Source: Niabella soli DSM 19437
GTDB lineage: Bacteria; Bacteroidota; Bacteroidia; Chitinophagales; Chitinophagaceae
DNA: 64,000 nt
Direction of reading: 5' to 3'
NCBI RefSeq assembly: GCF_000243115.2
Contig: NZ_CP007035.1
Coordinates: forward strand, 1,488,001-1,552,000
Part shown: positions 35,810-45,018 of the stretch, piece by piece
Numbering within the stretch: the first letter of the stretch is position 1
Layout of the letters: each line of letters starts with the position of its first letter
Notes under the pieces: model-generated
Database searches by the model: none
The model's input: the letters and a program-made list of their open reading frames with translations, nothing else
Told to the model about the DNA's origin: nothing
Position numbers and translations under genes: made by a program

Positions 35810-35921
35810 TTCACAGATAATTAAAGGTTCAGTTACTCTTATACGTAGCGGATATTATAAACGCAACAAATAGTTGCGGGCCATTTTGTCAAACAGGAGG
35901 TTCCAGCTATATAACCAGTCC

Positions 35922-36116
35922 TTATCTGTTACCCGGACCCGCTTTTTTAATGAGGAAATAAATCCCGACAGGGATTATATTAAAAATAAGCACTGCAATT
36001 ATTGCCAGTACTTTCAAATGCGGCGGCAGTAAATTGTCACGAACAATCATCCTTATTCCAAACACCACAATCCCCACATATAAAAGCGCTGCCAGAAAAA
36101 TGATGAAGGGACTCAT
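35922..36116 (-). CDS. Small two-helix membrane protein
   Basis: This 64-residue protein has two hydrophobic segments, FIIFLAALLYVGIVVFGIRMIV and VLAIIAVLIFNIIPVGIYFLI, and a basic end (KKAGPGNR). The spacing recalls the PLDc_N short domain of Bacteroidota, but the match is weak. It lies beside tRNA-Leu. Function unknown. Confidence 0.65.
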   Translation of the reverse strand: MSPFIIFLAALLYVGIVVFGIRMIVRDNLLPPHLKVLAIIAVLIFNIIPVGIYFLIKKAGPGNR

Positions 36117-36179
36117 GATACTGCTTGTTTACTGTTTTTGTTTGACCAATGTACACGCTCCGTAATGAATTTCTAAAAA

Positions 36180-36209
36180 TAAAAAACCGTCTCACAAATA
36201 AATGAGACG
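36180..36209 (-). terminator. Rho-independent terminator of tRNA-Leu
   Basis: CCGTCTCA (36186-36193) pairs perfectly with TGAGACGG (36202-36209). On the minus strand the stem is followed by six T. Confidence 0.92.
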
Positions 36210-36217
36210 GTTTATTT

Positions 36218-36305
36218 TTGGTGCCCGGGACTGGATTCGAACCAGCACATCCTTGCGAACGCTGCCACCTGAAGACAGTGCGTCTACCAATTTCGCCACC
36301 CGGGC
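36218..36305 (-). tRNA. tRNA-Leu (anticodon CAG)
   Basis: 88 bases with an encoded CCA. The acceptor GCCCGGG pairs with CCCGGGC. The anticodon stem is CTGTC/GGCAG with loop TTCAGGT, so anticodon CAG, decoding CUG. The long variable arm marks a class II tRNA. Confidence 0.97.
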
Positions 36306-36312
36306 GGGAGCG

Positions 36313-36342
36313 CAAATATAGAGTAAAAATTGAAAACTCAAA
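36313..36342 (-). promoter_or_regulatory. Promoter of tRNA-Leu
   Basis: On the minus strand TTTG (36339-36342), an 18-base spacer and TATATTTG (36313-36320) fit the Bacteroidota -33/-7 consensus, 7 bases before the tRNA. Confidence 0.85.
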
Positions 36343-36415
36343 CAAATTGTTTTATAGCCCTGATATAATTGACAACATCCCTCAAAGGTTAAAAAATAAT
36401 TGCCTGGGCGGGTAA

Positions 36416-36448
36416 TAAAAAAGCCGCGCTGAAGCAAATCAACGCGGC
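36416..36448 (-). terminator. Rho-independent terminator after the 51-residue protein gene
   Basis: GCCGCGTTGA and TCAGCGCGGC (minus strand) form a 10-bp stem with one G-T wobble, followed by six T. It lies 22 bases past the stop at 36470. Confidence 0.88.
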
Positions 36449-36469
36449 CTTTTACTATCGTTAAAAAAC

Positions 36470-36625
36470 TCAAATAATATCCATCGCTTTCACAAAGAAA
36501 GTTGTCACGAACGGTAAAATAAGGGTCAACCAGGGCCAGTGTGTAAAAATAGCAATCAAAAGCGCCGCAGCAGAGATAAAAAACAGTATCCACATTAAAC
36601 CTTTATTCTTTGTACCTTCTGACAT
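36470..36625 (-). CDS. 51-residue membrane protein
   Basis: A short gene from ATG at 36625 to TGA at 36470. The protein starts MSEGTKNKGLMWILFFISA and has two hydrophobic segments (MWILFFISAAALLIAIFTHW and LTLILPFVTTFFVKA) joined by a Pro-Trp turn. It has its own terminator immediately downstream, which supports its being a real gene. No family recognised. Confidence 0.65.
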   Translation of the reverse strand: MSEGTKNKGLMWILFFISAAALLIAIFTHWPWLTLILPFVTTFFVKAMDII

Positions 36626-36820
36626 TGTTAAATAATTTTCAGCAAAAATAAGGGAACCTGCTTATAATAAAAAGATTCCGCTTCGGTTTTTTAGCTGCGA
36701 AAAATTTTAAAGAAAGTTGTCTTTTTTTTTGAACGTGTATTAAACACACATTATCTTTATACCAAATAGTAACGATTTGGCCGAACCAGTTTCCCGCCGT
36801 ACATTGGAAAACAGAAATTC

Positions 36821-39505
36821 ATGAAAATTCAGTTTAATATCCGTTTTCATACAAGATATGGAGAAAGCTTATGGATCAGCGGAAACTGCAAATCACTCGG
36901 GGCAAACTGCCCGGTGCCCATGCTGTTGATGAAATATGCTACTTACGATTATTGGAGCATTGAAGTAGACCTCGACGAATCCTGCCTGGAACGGCCGCTC
37001 TCCTATGGGTACATTTTTAAAAATGGCGCCGGCGAAACTATTTACGAACAAAAAGACTGCCGGCAGTTGTTCCTGCCAAAACAATCGGGCTCAACCCTTA
37101 CCGTATACGACACCTGGATGGCAACAAGCGCCATTGAAAATACTTTTTATACCGCCCCCTTTAAAGAAGTGCTGCTGCCTGAATACTGCAACAATCAGGC
37201 ACCTTCTATAGCGGACGAAGCTTCCCATACATTTATTATCAAAGCGCCTTTATTAAAGGAAAATGAAGTCGTTTGTTTATTAGGAAGTGCGGAAGAGCTG
37301 CACCATTGGAAAACAGATGCGCCGGTCTTAATGGAAAAACAGGGCGACAGTTGGGTAACTACTGTGGCACTAACCAAAAACCTTTTGAGTTTTCAATACA
37401 AATACGGTGTTTTTAATACGGATAAAAAACGGTTCATTGGTTTTGAAGAACAGGAGAACCGGTTGCTTCCTCATCCCTCCCTGCAGGACAGCAAAATAAT
37501 TTTACAGGATGGATTTATCCGTTTGCCAAACAATGACTGGCGCGGTGCAGGAGTGTCTATTCCGGTGTTTAGCCTCAGGAGCGAAAACGGGTTGGGCATT
37601 GGCGAGTTTAATGATCTGAAACCATTGGCGGATTGGGCGCGCGAAACGGGGTTGAAACTGATCCAGATCCTTCCCGTAAACGATACCACTGCTACTTTTA
37701 CCTGGCGCGACTCCTACCCTTATGCAGCCATTTCTGCGTTTGCCCTGCACCCCATCTATCTGAACATAGAATCAGTTGCCGGCAACGCCGACCCTGCGCT
37801 TGCCGCAGAACTGGACATTGAAAAAAAGCGATTAAACACCCTGGCCGCTATTGATTATGAAGCAGTATTAAAGGCTAAAATTACGCTGTTAAAAAAGATC
37901 TTTGATTCCGCGGGAAAAGAGCAATTAAAGACACCCGGCTATACCGCTTTCTTTAAAATCAACCAGCATTGGCTGCAACCTTACGCGGTATTTTCTTACC
38001 TCAGGGATAAATACAAAACGGTAGATTATTCAAAATGGGAAGATCATGCTGTTTACACGGAAGCGGCTGTAGCAGCTCTTTTTAAGAATAATCCGGTTGT
38101 TGCATTTTATTGCTTCCTCCAATATCACCTCCACTTACAGTTAAAAGATGCTGTTGCCTACGCACATAAAAAGGGAATCGTGATCAAAGGAGACATTCCC
38201 ATCGGTGTTTTCCGGTACGGAAGCGATACCTGGACGGCGCCAGAGCTCTACCATATGGAGTTACAGGCAGGCGCCCCGCCGGATGACTTTGCCGTAAACG
38301 GGCAGAATTGGGGTTTTCCTACCTATAACTGGCAACGTATGCAGGACGATCAGTTTGCCTGGTGGAGCAGCCGGTTTAAACAAATGAGCCACTATTTTGA
38401 CGCGTTCCGTATTGACCATATCCTGGGCTTTTTTAGGATATGGAGCATTCCGATAACAGCCGTCCAGGGAATTATGGGCTATTTTGATCGGGCCATTGGC
38501 ATTACCGCCGATGAATTTTATGAACGGGGGATCCAGTTCAGCGAGGACCGTTTTTGTAATCCTTTTATGAACAACATTGTGCTGGGGCAGTTATTCGGGG
38601 ACAACGCCGCGGATATAAAAAGCCGGTTCTTTCACACCGAAAATGGATTCGACTATGTTTTCCTCCCTGAATTTGATACGCAGCGAAAAATAGAGACCTG
38701 GTTCACCCATCACCCCGCTGTTCACGGGGAGCCCAACTTAAAGGAATCGCTATTTCAATTACTATCGAATGTATTACTGTTAAAACAGTCATCCGGAGAC
38801 GGTGTTTTTTATCATCCCCGTTTTGATCTGCAGAAAACAGCCAGTTTTCAGGCGCTGCCTTATGAGCAGCAGCAAAAGCTTACCGAATTGTATAATGATT
38901 ATTTTTTCCGGAGACAGGATGCCTTCTGGAGAAAAGAATCGCTGAAAAAACTGCCCCAATTAAAAGCCGCAACCAATATGCTGGTTTGTGGAGAAGACCT
39001 GGGCCTGGTGCCTTCCAGTGTGCCGGAAGTAATGAAAGAACTGGGTATTTTAAGCCTCGAGATCCAGCGTATGCCCAAACAACCGGGGATCCGCTTCTTT
39101 GATCCGGCAAAAGCGCCTTACTTGTCTGTTGTATCGCCCTCTACCCATGACATGAGCACTATTCGCGGTTGGTGGGAAGAAGATAGCGCTGTAACCCAGG
39201 ACTTTTACACCCACACGCTGCACTTGCAGGGAGAAGCGCCCGTTTCCTGTGAAGGCTGGATTAACCGGGAAATTGTGAAGCAGCACCTGTCGTCTCCCGC
39301 CATGTGGAGTATTTTCCAGTTACAGGACCTCCTGGGCATGGATGAACAGTTCCGCAGGGAGCACCCCGCGGAAGAACGGATCAATATTCCCGCTAACCCG
39401 CAACATTACTGGCGTTACCGTATGCACCTGCCGTTAAGCGCGCTCCTCGCCAACACTTCTTTTACCGCCCTTTTAAAAGAAATGATTATGAACAGCGGGC
39501 GATAA
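36821..39505 (+). CDS. malQ: 4-alpha-glucanotransferase with N-terminal CBM20 modules
   Basis: This 894-residue enzyme has two starch-binding CBM20-like modules (about 1-115 and 130-235; SYGYIFKNG and LLSFQYKYGVFN). A GH77 catalytic domain follows from GVSIPVFSLRSENGLGIGEF. FDAFRIDHILGFFRIW holds the nucleophile Asp, CGEDLGLVP the acid/base region and SPSTHDMSTIRGWWEED the third conserved Asp. It transfers malto-oligosaccharide chains in glycogen or maltose metabolism. The length and modules match the DPE2/Bacteroidota type. It appears monocistronic. Confidence 0.95.
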   Translation: MKIQFNIRFHTRYGESLWISGNCKSLGANCPVPMLLMKYATYDYWSIEVDLDESCLERPLSYGYIFKNGAGETIYEQKDCRQLFLPKQSGSTLTVYDTWMATSAIENTFYTAPFKEVLLPEYCNNQAPSIADEASHTFIIKAPLLKENEVVCLLGSAEELHHWKTDAPVLMEKQGDSWVTTVALTKNLLSFQYKYGVFNTDKKRFIGFEEQENRLLPHPSLQDSKIILQDGFIRLPNNDWRGAGVSIPVFSLRSENGLGIGEFNDLKPLADWARETGLKLIQILPVNDTTATFTWRDSYPYAAISAFALHPIYLNIESVAGNADPALAAELDIEKKRLNTLAAIDYEAVLKAKITLLKKIFDSAGKEQLKTPGYTAFFKINQHWLQPYAVFSYLRDKYKTVDYSKWEDHAVYTEAAVAALFKNNPVVAFYCFLQYHLHLQLKDAVAYAHKKGIVIKGDIPIGVFRYGSDTWTAPELYHMELQAGAPPDDFAVNGQNWGFPTYNWQRMQDDQFAWWSSRFKQMSHYFDAFRIDHILGFFRIWSIPITAVQGIMGYFDRAIGITADEFYERGIQFSEDRFCNPFMNNIVLGQLFGDNAADIKSRFFHTENGFDYVFLPEFDTQRKIETWFTHHPAVHGEPNLKESLFQLLSNVLLLKQSSGDGVFYHPRFDLQKTASFQALPYEQQQKLTELYNDYFFRRQDAFWRKESLKKLPQLKAATNMLVCGEDLGLVPSSVPEVMKELGILSLEIQRMPKQPGIRFFDPAKAPYLSVVSPSTHDMSTIRGWWEEDSAVTQDFYTHTLHLQGEAPVSCEGWINREIVKQHLSSPAMWSIFQLQDLLGMDEQFRREHPAEERINIPANPQHYWRYRMHLPLSALLANTSFTALLKEMIMNSGR

Positions 39506-39533
39506 TTTCAATTACTGCAACTATTTTTGCTGG

Positions 39534-40019
39534 GTGAATAATGTATTGATCAGACCCGTCGAAGCAACCGATAATGCTTCCCTGGCAAAAATAATCCGGA
39601 GTGCTTTTTTTGATTTTGGAGCTCCTACAAAAGGTACCGTTTTTGAAGATCCCACAACCGATGATCTCTTTGGGCTTTTCGCTGGTGCCGGTGCTGTTTT
39701 ATGGGTGGCGGCAACGCCCGAAACGCTATTAGGTTGCTGTGGAATTTACCCTACAAAAGGGCTTCCGGAAGGATATGTTGAGGTTGTTAAGTTTTATCTT
39801 TCCGCTACGGCCCGGGGAAGAGGCATCGGCAGGCTTTTGCTGGCTAAGAGCCTGGAATCCGCAGCAGCACTACATTACAGGGGCGTGTACCTGGAAAGTT
39901 TACCGCAATTTGACACAGCGGTAGGTATGTATGAAAGGCTCGGCTTCAAAAGACTGGAACACCCCCTGGGTTGCTCCGGGCATACGGGTTGTACGATCTG
40001 GATGGCAAAAGAGCTTTGA
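39534..40019 (+). CDS. GNAT-family N-acetyltransferase
   Basis: This 161-residue protein starts at GTG (39534). ATDNASLAKIIRSAF is motif C, and VVKFYLSATARGRGIGRLLLAKSLESA holds motif A (R/Q-x-x-G-x-G/A), which binds acetyl-CoA. VGMYERLGFKRLEHPLG is motif B. The acceptor is unknown. It begins 28 bases after malQ but may be cotranscribed with it. Confidence 0.87.
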   Translation: MNNVLIRPVEATDNASLAKIIRSAFFDFGAPTKGTVFEDPTTDDLFGLFAGAGAVLWVAATPETLLGCCGIYPTKGLPEGYVEVVKFYLSATARGRGIGRLLLAKSLESAAALHYRGVYLESLPQFDTAVGMYERLGFKRLEHPLGCSGHTGCTIWMAKEL

Positions 40020-40158
40020 GGAAAGGGTGCTGGATGCTCGATGCTGGACTCGATACAGGATATCGAAAATCAAGAATCCAGTATCAACAATCAAACAACG
40101 GGTATATACACGTTTTAAACAATGTTAAGAAACCGCTGTATCCGGCGGCAATAACGCG
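40020..40158. repeat. Degenerate intergenic repeat
   Basis: GGATGCTCGATGCTGGA and GATACAGGATATCG words recur, and CAAGAATCCAGTATCAACAATC resembles the segment at 34290-34310. It is a dispersed simple-word repeat with no gene or clear terminator. Confidence 0.45.
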
Positions 40159-40827
40159 TTAATACCCCTCCGCCCCTCTTTCACCCTTTACGATGGCCAC
40201 GCCGGCGCTGCAACCCAGCCGGGTAGCCCCCGCCTCTACCAGTTCCTTTGCAAAAGCATAGTCACGAATGCCGCCACTGGCTTTTATTTGCACTTGTTGC
40301 GGTAAATGTTTTTTGAACAGCTCCACCGCATGCACACTGGCGCCCTTTTCAGCATAGCCGGTTGAGGTTTTCAAGTAGTCGATGCCCGCAGCGCCATATA
40401 GTTCACAACATTTGATGATCTCTTCATCCGTTAAAATGCCGCTTTCAATAATGATCTTTATCACCTTCCCTTTTTCTTTTATAACCGGCATCAGGTGATT
40501 GATTTCATTGGCCAGGTATTGCCAGTCGTCATTTTTTAATGCAATCAGGTTAATGACGATATCCAGTTCATCTGCCCCATCTACCAATGCCAGCACCACT
40601 TCCGCCAGCTTGGCTTCAATAGCGGAATAGCCAAAAGGGAACCCGATAACCGTAGCCGTTTTTACACCGGAGCCCGCCAGTAATTCTTTGGCTTTTTTTA
40701 CAAAAGGCGGGGGAATGCAAACCGCAGCAAAGCCATATTCTTTCGCTTCATTGCAAACTTTTTCAACATCGCTTATCAGTGTAGTGGGTTTCAGGATCGT
40801 GTGATCAATATATTTAGCAATATCCAT
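40159..40827 (-). CDS. deoC: Deoxyribose-phosphate aldolase
   Basis: This 222-residue class I aldolase starts MDIAKYIDHTILKPTT. Conserved are VIGFPFGYSAIEAKLAE, VKIIIESGILTDEEI (one Lys of the pair) and YLKTSTGYAEKGA, whose Lys forms the Schiff base. GGIRDYAFAKEL closes the barrel. It splits 2-deoxyribose 5-phosphate into acetaldehyde and glyceraldehyde 3-phosphate in deoxynucleoside catabolism. No nucleoside genes adjoin it. Confidence 0.95.
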   Translation of the reverse strand: MDIAKYIDHTILKPTTLISDVEKVCNEAKEYGFAAVCIPPPFVKKAKELLAGSGVKTATVIGFPFGYSAIEAKLAEVVLALVDGADELDIVINLIALKNDDWQYLANEINHLMPVIKEKGKVIKIIIESGILTDEEIIKCCELYGAAGIDYLKTSTGYAEKGASVHAVELFKKHLPQQVQIKASGGIRDYAFAKELVEAGATRLGCSAGVAIVKGERGAEGY

Positions 40828-40884
40828 AAACGGTCTTTTAGGCGCAAACCTAAAGAATTAAACAGTGATGATTGTAAATTAAAA

Positions 40885-41124
40885 TCATTTATTTCCGAGA
40901 CCCGCACTGCCGCAGCAGGGCTGTTCCGTTTGAACCGGCGGGCATTTCACCGTTCCGTAACTGCAAAAAACACAGCAATCGCCCGGCTGGGGCCTCAACC
41001 GCCGCTCACACCCTTCGCATACATAAAAATACTGGCAGGCATCCAGGGGCATCAGCTCTTCTTTCGAAAATCCGCAATGAGGACAGGTGATAACCGATTT
41101 TTGTGTAATGGTAGTTTCAGACAT
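40885..41124 (-). CDS. GDCCVxC-domain protein, Cys-rich
   Basis: The protein has 79 residues from the ATG at 41124 (MSETTITQKSVITCPHCGFSKEE). An upstream TTG at 41145 adds MIEQIT and is not preferred. Four Cys-rich units follow: CPHC, CEGCERR, GDCCVFCSYG and PCCG. The GDCCVxC motif defines a Bacteroidota-wide family whose members often carry selenocysteine in place of a Cys; here it is Cys. It probably binds metal or acts in redox chemistry. Function unproven. Confidence 0.85.
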   Translation of the reverse strand: MSETTITQKSVITCPHCGFSKEELMPLDACQYFYVCEGCERRLRPQPGDCCVFCSYGTVKCPPVQTEQPCCGSAGLGNK

Positions 41125-41308
41125 GGTTGTAATTTGTTCAATCAAAAATAGTCATTATTTCATGACCCCCTGTCCGCTTATTATCCTCCGGCGCAGGCAG
41201 TAACCCGGGCTGGAGAAGCGATCAGTGCAGGGCGTTTCCCTTTCCTTTCTTTATCCGTTCCCGCTGTTTTTCAATCGCATTTCTTCCCTATATCCTGCCT
41301 GCAACCCT

Positions 41309-41316
41309 TATCTTTG
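41309..41316 (+). promoter_or_regulatory. -7 promoter element of aspS
   Basis: TATCTTTG fits TAnnTTTG and ends 15 bases before the ATG at 41332, giving a very short leader. No -33 TTG is evident at the usual distance. Confidence 0.5.
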
Positions 41317-41331
41317 CCGAAATTTTTAAGC

Positions 41332-43161
41332 ATGTTTCGTACACATACCTGTGGTGAATTAAGAACCGCAGCTATAAATAAAGAAGTAACCCTGGCTGGC
41401 TGGGTGCAAACCGTTCGCAAATTTGGAAGCATTACGTTTATTGACCTGAGGGATCGCTACGGCATTACCCAGCTATTGTTTTCGGAAGCGTTAAATGCCA
41501 AATTAGATGCCAATCCCATTGGCCGCGAATATGTGCTGCAGGTGAAAGGGAAAGTGAACGAACGCAGCAATAAAAATAAAAATATTCCTACCGGCGATAT
41601 TGAAATACTGGTGGAAGATTTTACGACCTTAAATAAAAGCATTACCCCACCCTTTACCATCCAGGATGATACAGATGGCGGCGAGGACCTGCGGATGAAA
41701 TATCGTTTCCTGGACCTGCGGCGTAATGCGGTGAAGAAAAACCTGGAGCTACGATACGCGGTGAACCGAGCAACACGGGATTACCTGCATCAGAACGGTT
41801 TCATGGATATTGAAACACCGTTTTTGATTAAATCCACTCCCGAAGGCGCGCGGGATTTTGTAGTGCCCTCCCGCATGAACCCTGGCGAGTTTTATGCCCT
41901 GCCTCAGTCGCCGCAAACCTTTAAGCAACTGCTGATGGTAAGCGGGTACGACCGGTATTACCAGATCGTAAAATGCTTTCGCGATGAAGACCTGCGGGCC
42001 GACCGCCAGCCGGAATTTACCCAGATCGACTGTGAAATGGCCTTTGTAGAACAGGAAGACATTTTAACCATGTTTGAAAGTCTGATCAAATATATTTTTA
42101 AAGCCGTTAAAAACATCGATTATACAGAAAGCGTGCAGCGCATGAGCTGGGAAGAAGCGATGTGGCAATATGGGAACGACAAACCCGACATCCGGTTTGG
42201 CATGCAACTGCTGAATCTTAAATTCCCGCAGCACTTTTTTACGCAGAAGGAAAGCAACGCTCATTTAATTGATGGAGCAGGCTTTGGTGTTTTTGATGAC
42301 GCAGAAACCGTTGTTGCCCTTGCCGTTCCGGGCTGCAGCGACTATACCCGCAAACAAACAGACGAGCTGACGGAATGGGTGAAACGCCCGCAGATCGGTA
42401 TGAAAGGGCTGGTGTTTATCAAATACAACACGGATGGCACCTTTAAAAGCAGCGTTGATAAATTCTACACTGAAGAAAAATTGAAGGCCATCGCAGCGGC
42501 GGCCGGTGCCAATCCCGGCGATCTTATTTTAATATTGGCAGGGCCGGAAGAGCGTACCCGCAAAGCGGCGAGCGAGCTGCGTCTCGAAATGGGCAAACGC
42601 CTGGGACTGCGCAAAGAAGATGAGTTTAAACTGCTGTGGGTGCTTGACTTCCCCCTGTTTGAATATGCTGAAGAAGAAAATCGCTGGGTGGCGCGCCATC
42701 ATCCGTTTACCGCTCCCAAGCCGGGCGATATCCAAACGATGATCGGCAATGATCCGAAAATTGAAAACGCGGCAGACTATCTGAAACATCCTTATGCCTC
42801 CATTAAAGCCAATGCCTATGATATGGTATTGAATGGCAATGAGATTGGCGGCGGCAGCATTCGGATCTATCAAAAAGCCTTACAGCAAAAAATGTTTGAG
42901 GCCTTAGGGATGGACGAAGAAGAGCAACTACATAAATTCGGGTTCCTCCTGGGCGCCTTCGAATATGGTGCCCCACCGCACGGCGGTATTGCCTTCGGCT
43001 TCGACCGGCTGTGCTCGATCCTGGGCGGCAGCGAAAGCATCCGCGATTTTATCGCCTTCCCTAAAAACAACTCGGGAAGGGATGTAATGCTCGATGCCCC
43101 GGCTTCCATCGATGCCAAACAATTGAAAGAACTGCAGATCCGGCTCGATCCACAAGGCTGA
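41332..43161 (+). CDS. aspS: Aspartyl-tRNA synthetase
   Basis: The protein has 609 residues from the ATG at 41332 ([11 protein letters not shown]). A TTG at 41314 overlaps the promoter and is rejected. The OB-fold anticodon domain is at 1-110 ([26 protein letters not shown]). Class II motifs follow: [23 protein letters not shown] (motif 2) and [18 protein letters not shown] (motif 3). The GAD insertion of the bacterial type lies in between. It charges tRNA-Asp. Intact and of normal length. Confidence 0.96.
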   Translation: MFRTHTCGELRTAAINKEVTLAGWVQTVRKFGSITFIDLRDRYGITQLLFSEALNAKLDANPIGREYVLQVKGKVNERSNKNKNIPTGDIEILVEDFTTLNKSITPPFTIQDDTDGGEDLRMKYRFLDLRRNAVKKNLELRYAVNRATRDYLHQNGFMDIETPFLIKSTPEGARDFVVPSRMNPGEFYALPQSPQTFKQLLMVSGYDRYYQIVKCFRDEDLRADRQPEFTQIDCEMAFVEQEDILTMFESLIKYIFKAVKNIDYTESVQRMSWEEAMWQYGNDKPDIRFGMQLLNLKFPQHFFTQKESNAHLIDGAGFGVFDDAETVVALAVPGCSDYTRKQTDELTEWVKRPQIGMKGLVFIKYNTDGTFKSSVDKFYTEEKLKAIAAAAGANPGDLILILAGPEERTRKAASELRLEMGKRLGLRKEDEFKLLWVLDFPLFEYAEEENRWVARHHPFTAPKPGDIQTMIGNDPKIENAADYLKHPYASIKANAYDMVLNGNEIGGGSIRIYQKALQQKMFEALGMDEEEQLHKFGFLLGAFEYGAPPHGGIAFGFDRLCSILGGSESIRDFIAFPKNNSGRDVMLDAPASIDAKQLKELQIRLDPQG

Positions 43162-43650
43162 TCATTACAGAACGGCTGTCTTTTATATCTTTTTGTCATT
43201 GAAGCACAGAACCCCTGAGGGGTCGCGGATCACCTGACAAGACGGGGCGGTTTTAGCTCCGTCAGGAGCATCGCGTTTATAGAGTGATTGTCGTTGAAGG
43301 GTGCGGCTCCGTCAGGCAGCCGCGTAAACACGAGGCTCCCATGGAGCCCATATCTCCTGCGCCCGACATGCTATAAACACGGTACTCCGCTTTGCTGTGC
43401 AAAAAATGCTTTTAACCAACTCCCACCTTTCAGGCAGACCGGGGTAGCGCAACCTCTTTCTTGTCCCACAAGTCACCCGGTTGGGGCCTGTAGGACCAGG
43501 GCAACAAGTCCCAACCTCTTATTTTTTTAATGCAAAAATTCATGGGACAATAATCAAAAAAACTTTTTCTACCAACCCTGTTGCGTTTTTGCTATTCCCG
43601 GCGTTACTACTATCAGAACAAAAATAATAGTGCTCAAAATTTATAATAAG
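43162..43650. other. Intergenic region with palindromic repeats
   Basis: These roughly 490 bases hold no supported gene. Short hairpins cluster between 43211 and 43348. The last part (43540-43650) is AT-rich and should contain the promoter of the DUF4397 gene. Confidence 0.6.
43211..43348. repeat. Cluster of GCTCC/GGAGC palindromes
   Basis: ACCCC-tga-GGGGT lies at 43211-43223, GCTCC-gtca-GGAGC at 43256-43269, GCGGCT...AGCCGC at 43303-43323 and GGCTCC-cat-GGAGCC at 43334-43348. The 11-mer GCTCCGTCAGG occurs twice, which shows a shared origin. Short GCTCC/GGAGC repeats are common in Bacteroidota intergenic DNA. Confidence 0.65.
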
Positions 43651-44358
43651 ATGAAAAAAGATACGTTGGTCGGTAGTTCCTTCCTGTTACTGATAGTTAT
43701 TTCCCTTAGTTCCTGTTTAAAAAATCATGACAATTATTGGAATAATCCTGATATTCAAAATACGTCGCTGGTAAGTGTGATAAATGGCGCGCCCCTTTCC
43801 ATGCCGTTAGACATTCAGTTCAACGGAACACAGCGCTGGTACCTGAACGATTTTAACTATACGTACCGTACCTCCTATACCCCGGCCTACTCCGGTGACC
43901 GGAAATTTTATGTTTTTAACCGGGGGAAATCCGACACACTGGTTGCTAAAGCCATCACCCTGGGGGAACTTAAACGCTACTCCATTTTCATAGTGGATAC
44001 CTTAAGTAAAATGGATGCGGTACTGGTAAGGGACAGTGTAATGACACCCGGTGCAGATTCCGTACTGGTGCGCTTTGCGAATATGAGTCCGGACGCCGGG
44101 GCTATTGATCTTTATATTCAGGGGCAATCCGGGCCGGTTGCCAGAGGTATCAGCTATAAAAATGTTAGTACATTTTCAGGGTTAAAATCGGCAGGCAATG
44201 TCGTTTTTGAAGCAAGGGCTGCAGGTACCGGCACGGTGCTGGCTACCTCCGACGCAAAAAACTTGTACAGCGGATATCAATATACTATTTGGACAACAGG
44301 ATTTAAATCAATGAATACTACCAACGGAAAACTTATTGTGGAGGCGATCCGGCATTAG
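43651..44358 (+). CDS. DUF4397-domain lipoprotein
   Basis: The protein has 235 residues from the ATG at 43651 (MKKDTLVGSSFLLLIVISLSSCLK); a GTG at 43630 is upstream. The lipobox SLSSC is good. The mature protein has two Ig-like repeats, the second typical of DUF4397: VLVRFANMSPDAGAIDLYIQG and VSTFSGLKSAGNVVFEARAAGTGTVLATSDAKNL. Probably a surface adhesive or structural lipoprotein. It is the gene before the ECF sigma factor, with unclear relation. Confidence 0.85.
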   Translation: MKKDTLVGSSFLLLIVISLSSCLKNHDNYWNNPDIQNTSLVSVINGAPLSMPLDIQFNGTQRWYLNDFNYTYRTSYTPAYSGDRKFYVFNRGKSDTLVAKAITLGELKRYSIFIVDTLSKMDAVLVRDSVMTPGADSVLVRFANMSPDAGAIDLYIQGQSGPVARGISYKNVSTFSGLKSAGNVVFEARAAGTGTVLATSDAKNLYSGYQYTIWTTGFKSMNTTNGKLIVEAIRH

Positions 44359-44409
44359 CAGATCCTATAATCCCGTCAGCCAATTACCCTTCCGGTAGCT
44401 GGCTGATTT

Positions 44410-45009
44410 TTGCTATATTTAAAAAAGGTAAAAAAACAAAAAGAAAATTTGGGAATACAGGACGCCGGGCTTGAAGAGATACTGAAAGCATGGGAACAGG
44501 ATTCAGTATTGCATAAAAAAGCGCTCTATAAAGGCTACTATGGCTTTTTAAGAGGCGTAATAAGGCGTTATGTAAATGATTATCATGCAACGGAAGAACT
44601 TATTAACGACTCTTTTATAAAGATCTTTAGTAACCTGCATACCTTCAGGGGGCCTGGGTATTCAACCAATCTCCAGCAATCCTTTAAAAGCTGGGTGGCC
44701 AAAATAGCTTCCAGAACGGCTATTGATTTCCTGAGGAAAAAGAAGATGGATTTTCTGCAGGAGGAACCTTCGGAAAACCATTTTCCGGACCAGCACCCCG
44801 CGGGGGTTTACACCAGTGAGGTGAAAGATATTATGGCGCTGCTGGATCAGTTGCCGGAAACTCAAAAAACGGTTTTTAATTTATACGAGATAGAAGGATT
44901 CAGTCATGAGGAGATCTCAAGGCTGCTAAACATATCTGAAAATGTTTGCAGGGTATATCTCTCCCGGGCAAAGAATAAATTAAAAGCACTTTATATAAAA
45001 CATTTTTAA
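44410..45009 (+). CDS. ECF-type RNA polymerase sigma factor
   Basis: Up to 199 residues. No ATG is available, so translation begins at a TTG, at 44410 or more likely 44449 (LGIQDAGLEEIL). Sigma-70 region 2 runs from GYYGFLRGVIRRYVNDYHATEELINDSFIKIFSNL, and region 4 is DQLPETQKTVFNLYEIEGFSHEEISRLLNISENVCRVYLSRAKNKLK. It lies 9 bases upstream of the membrane-anchored partner gene. The lack of an ATG and the near-absence of a ribosome-binding site suggest low translation. Confidence 0.9.
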   Translation: MLYLKKVKKQKENLGIQDAGLEEILKAWEQDSVLHKKALYKGYYGFLRGVIRRYVNDYHATEELINDSFIKIFSNLHTFRGPGYSTNLQQSFKSWVAKIASRTAIDFLRKKKMDFLQEEPSENHFPDQHPAGVYTSEVKDIMALLDQLPETQKTVFNLYEIEGFSHEEISRLLNISENVCRVYLSRAKNKLKALYIKHF

Positions 45010-45018
45010 TGAAAGATC

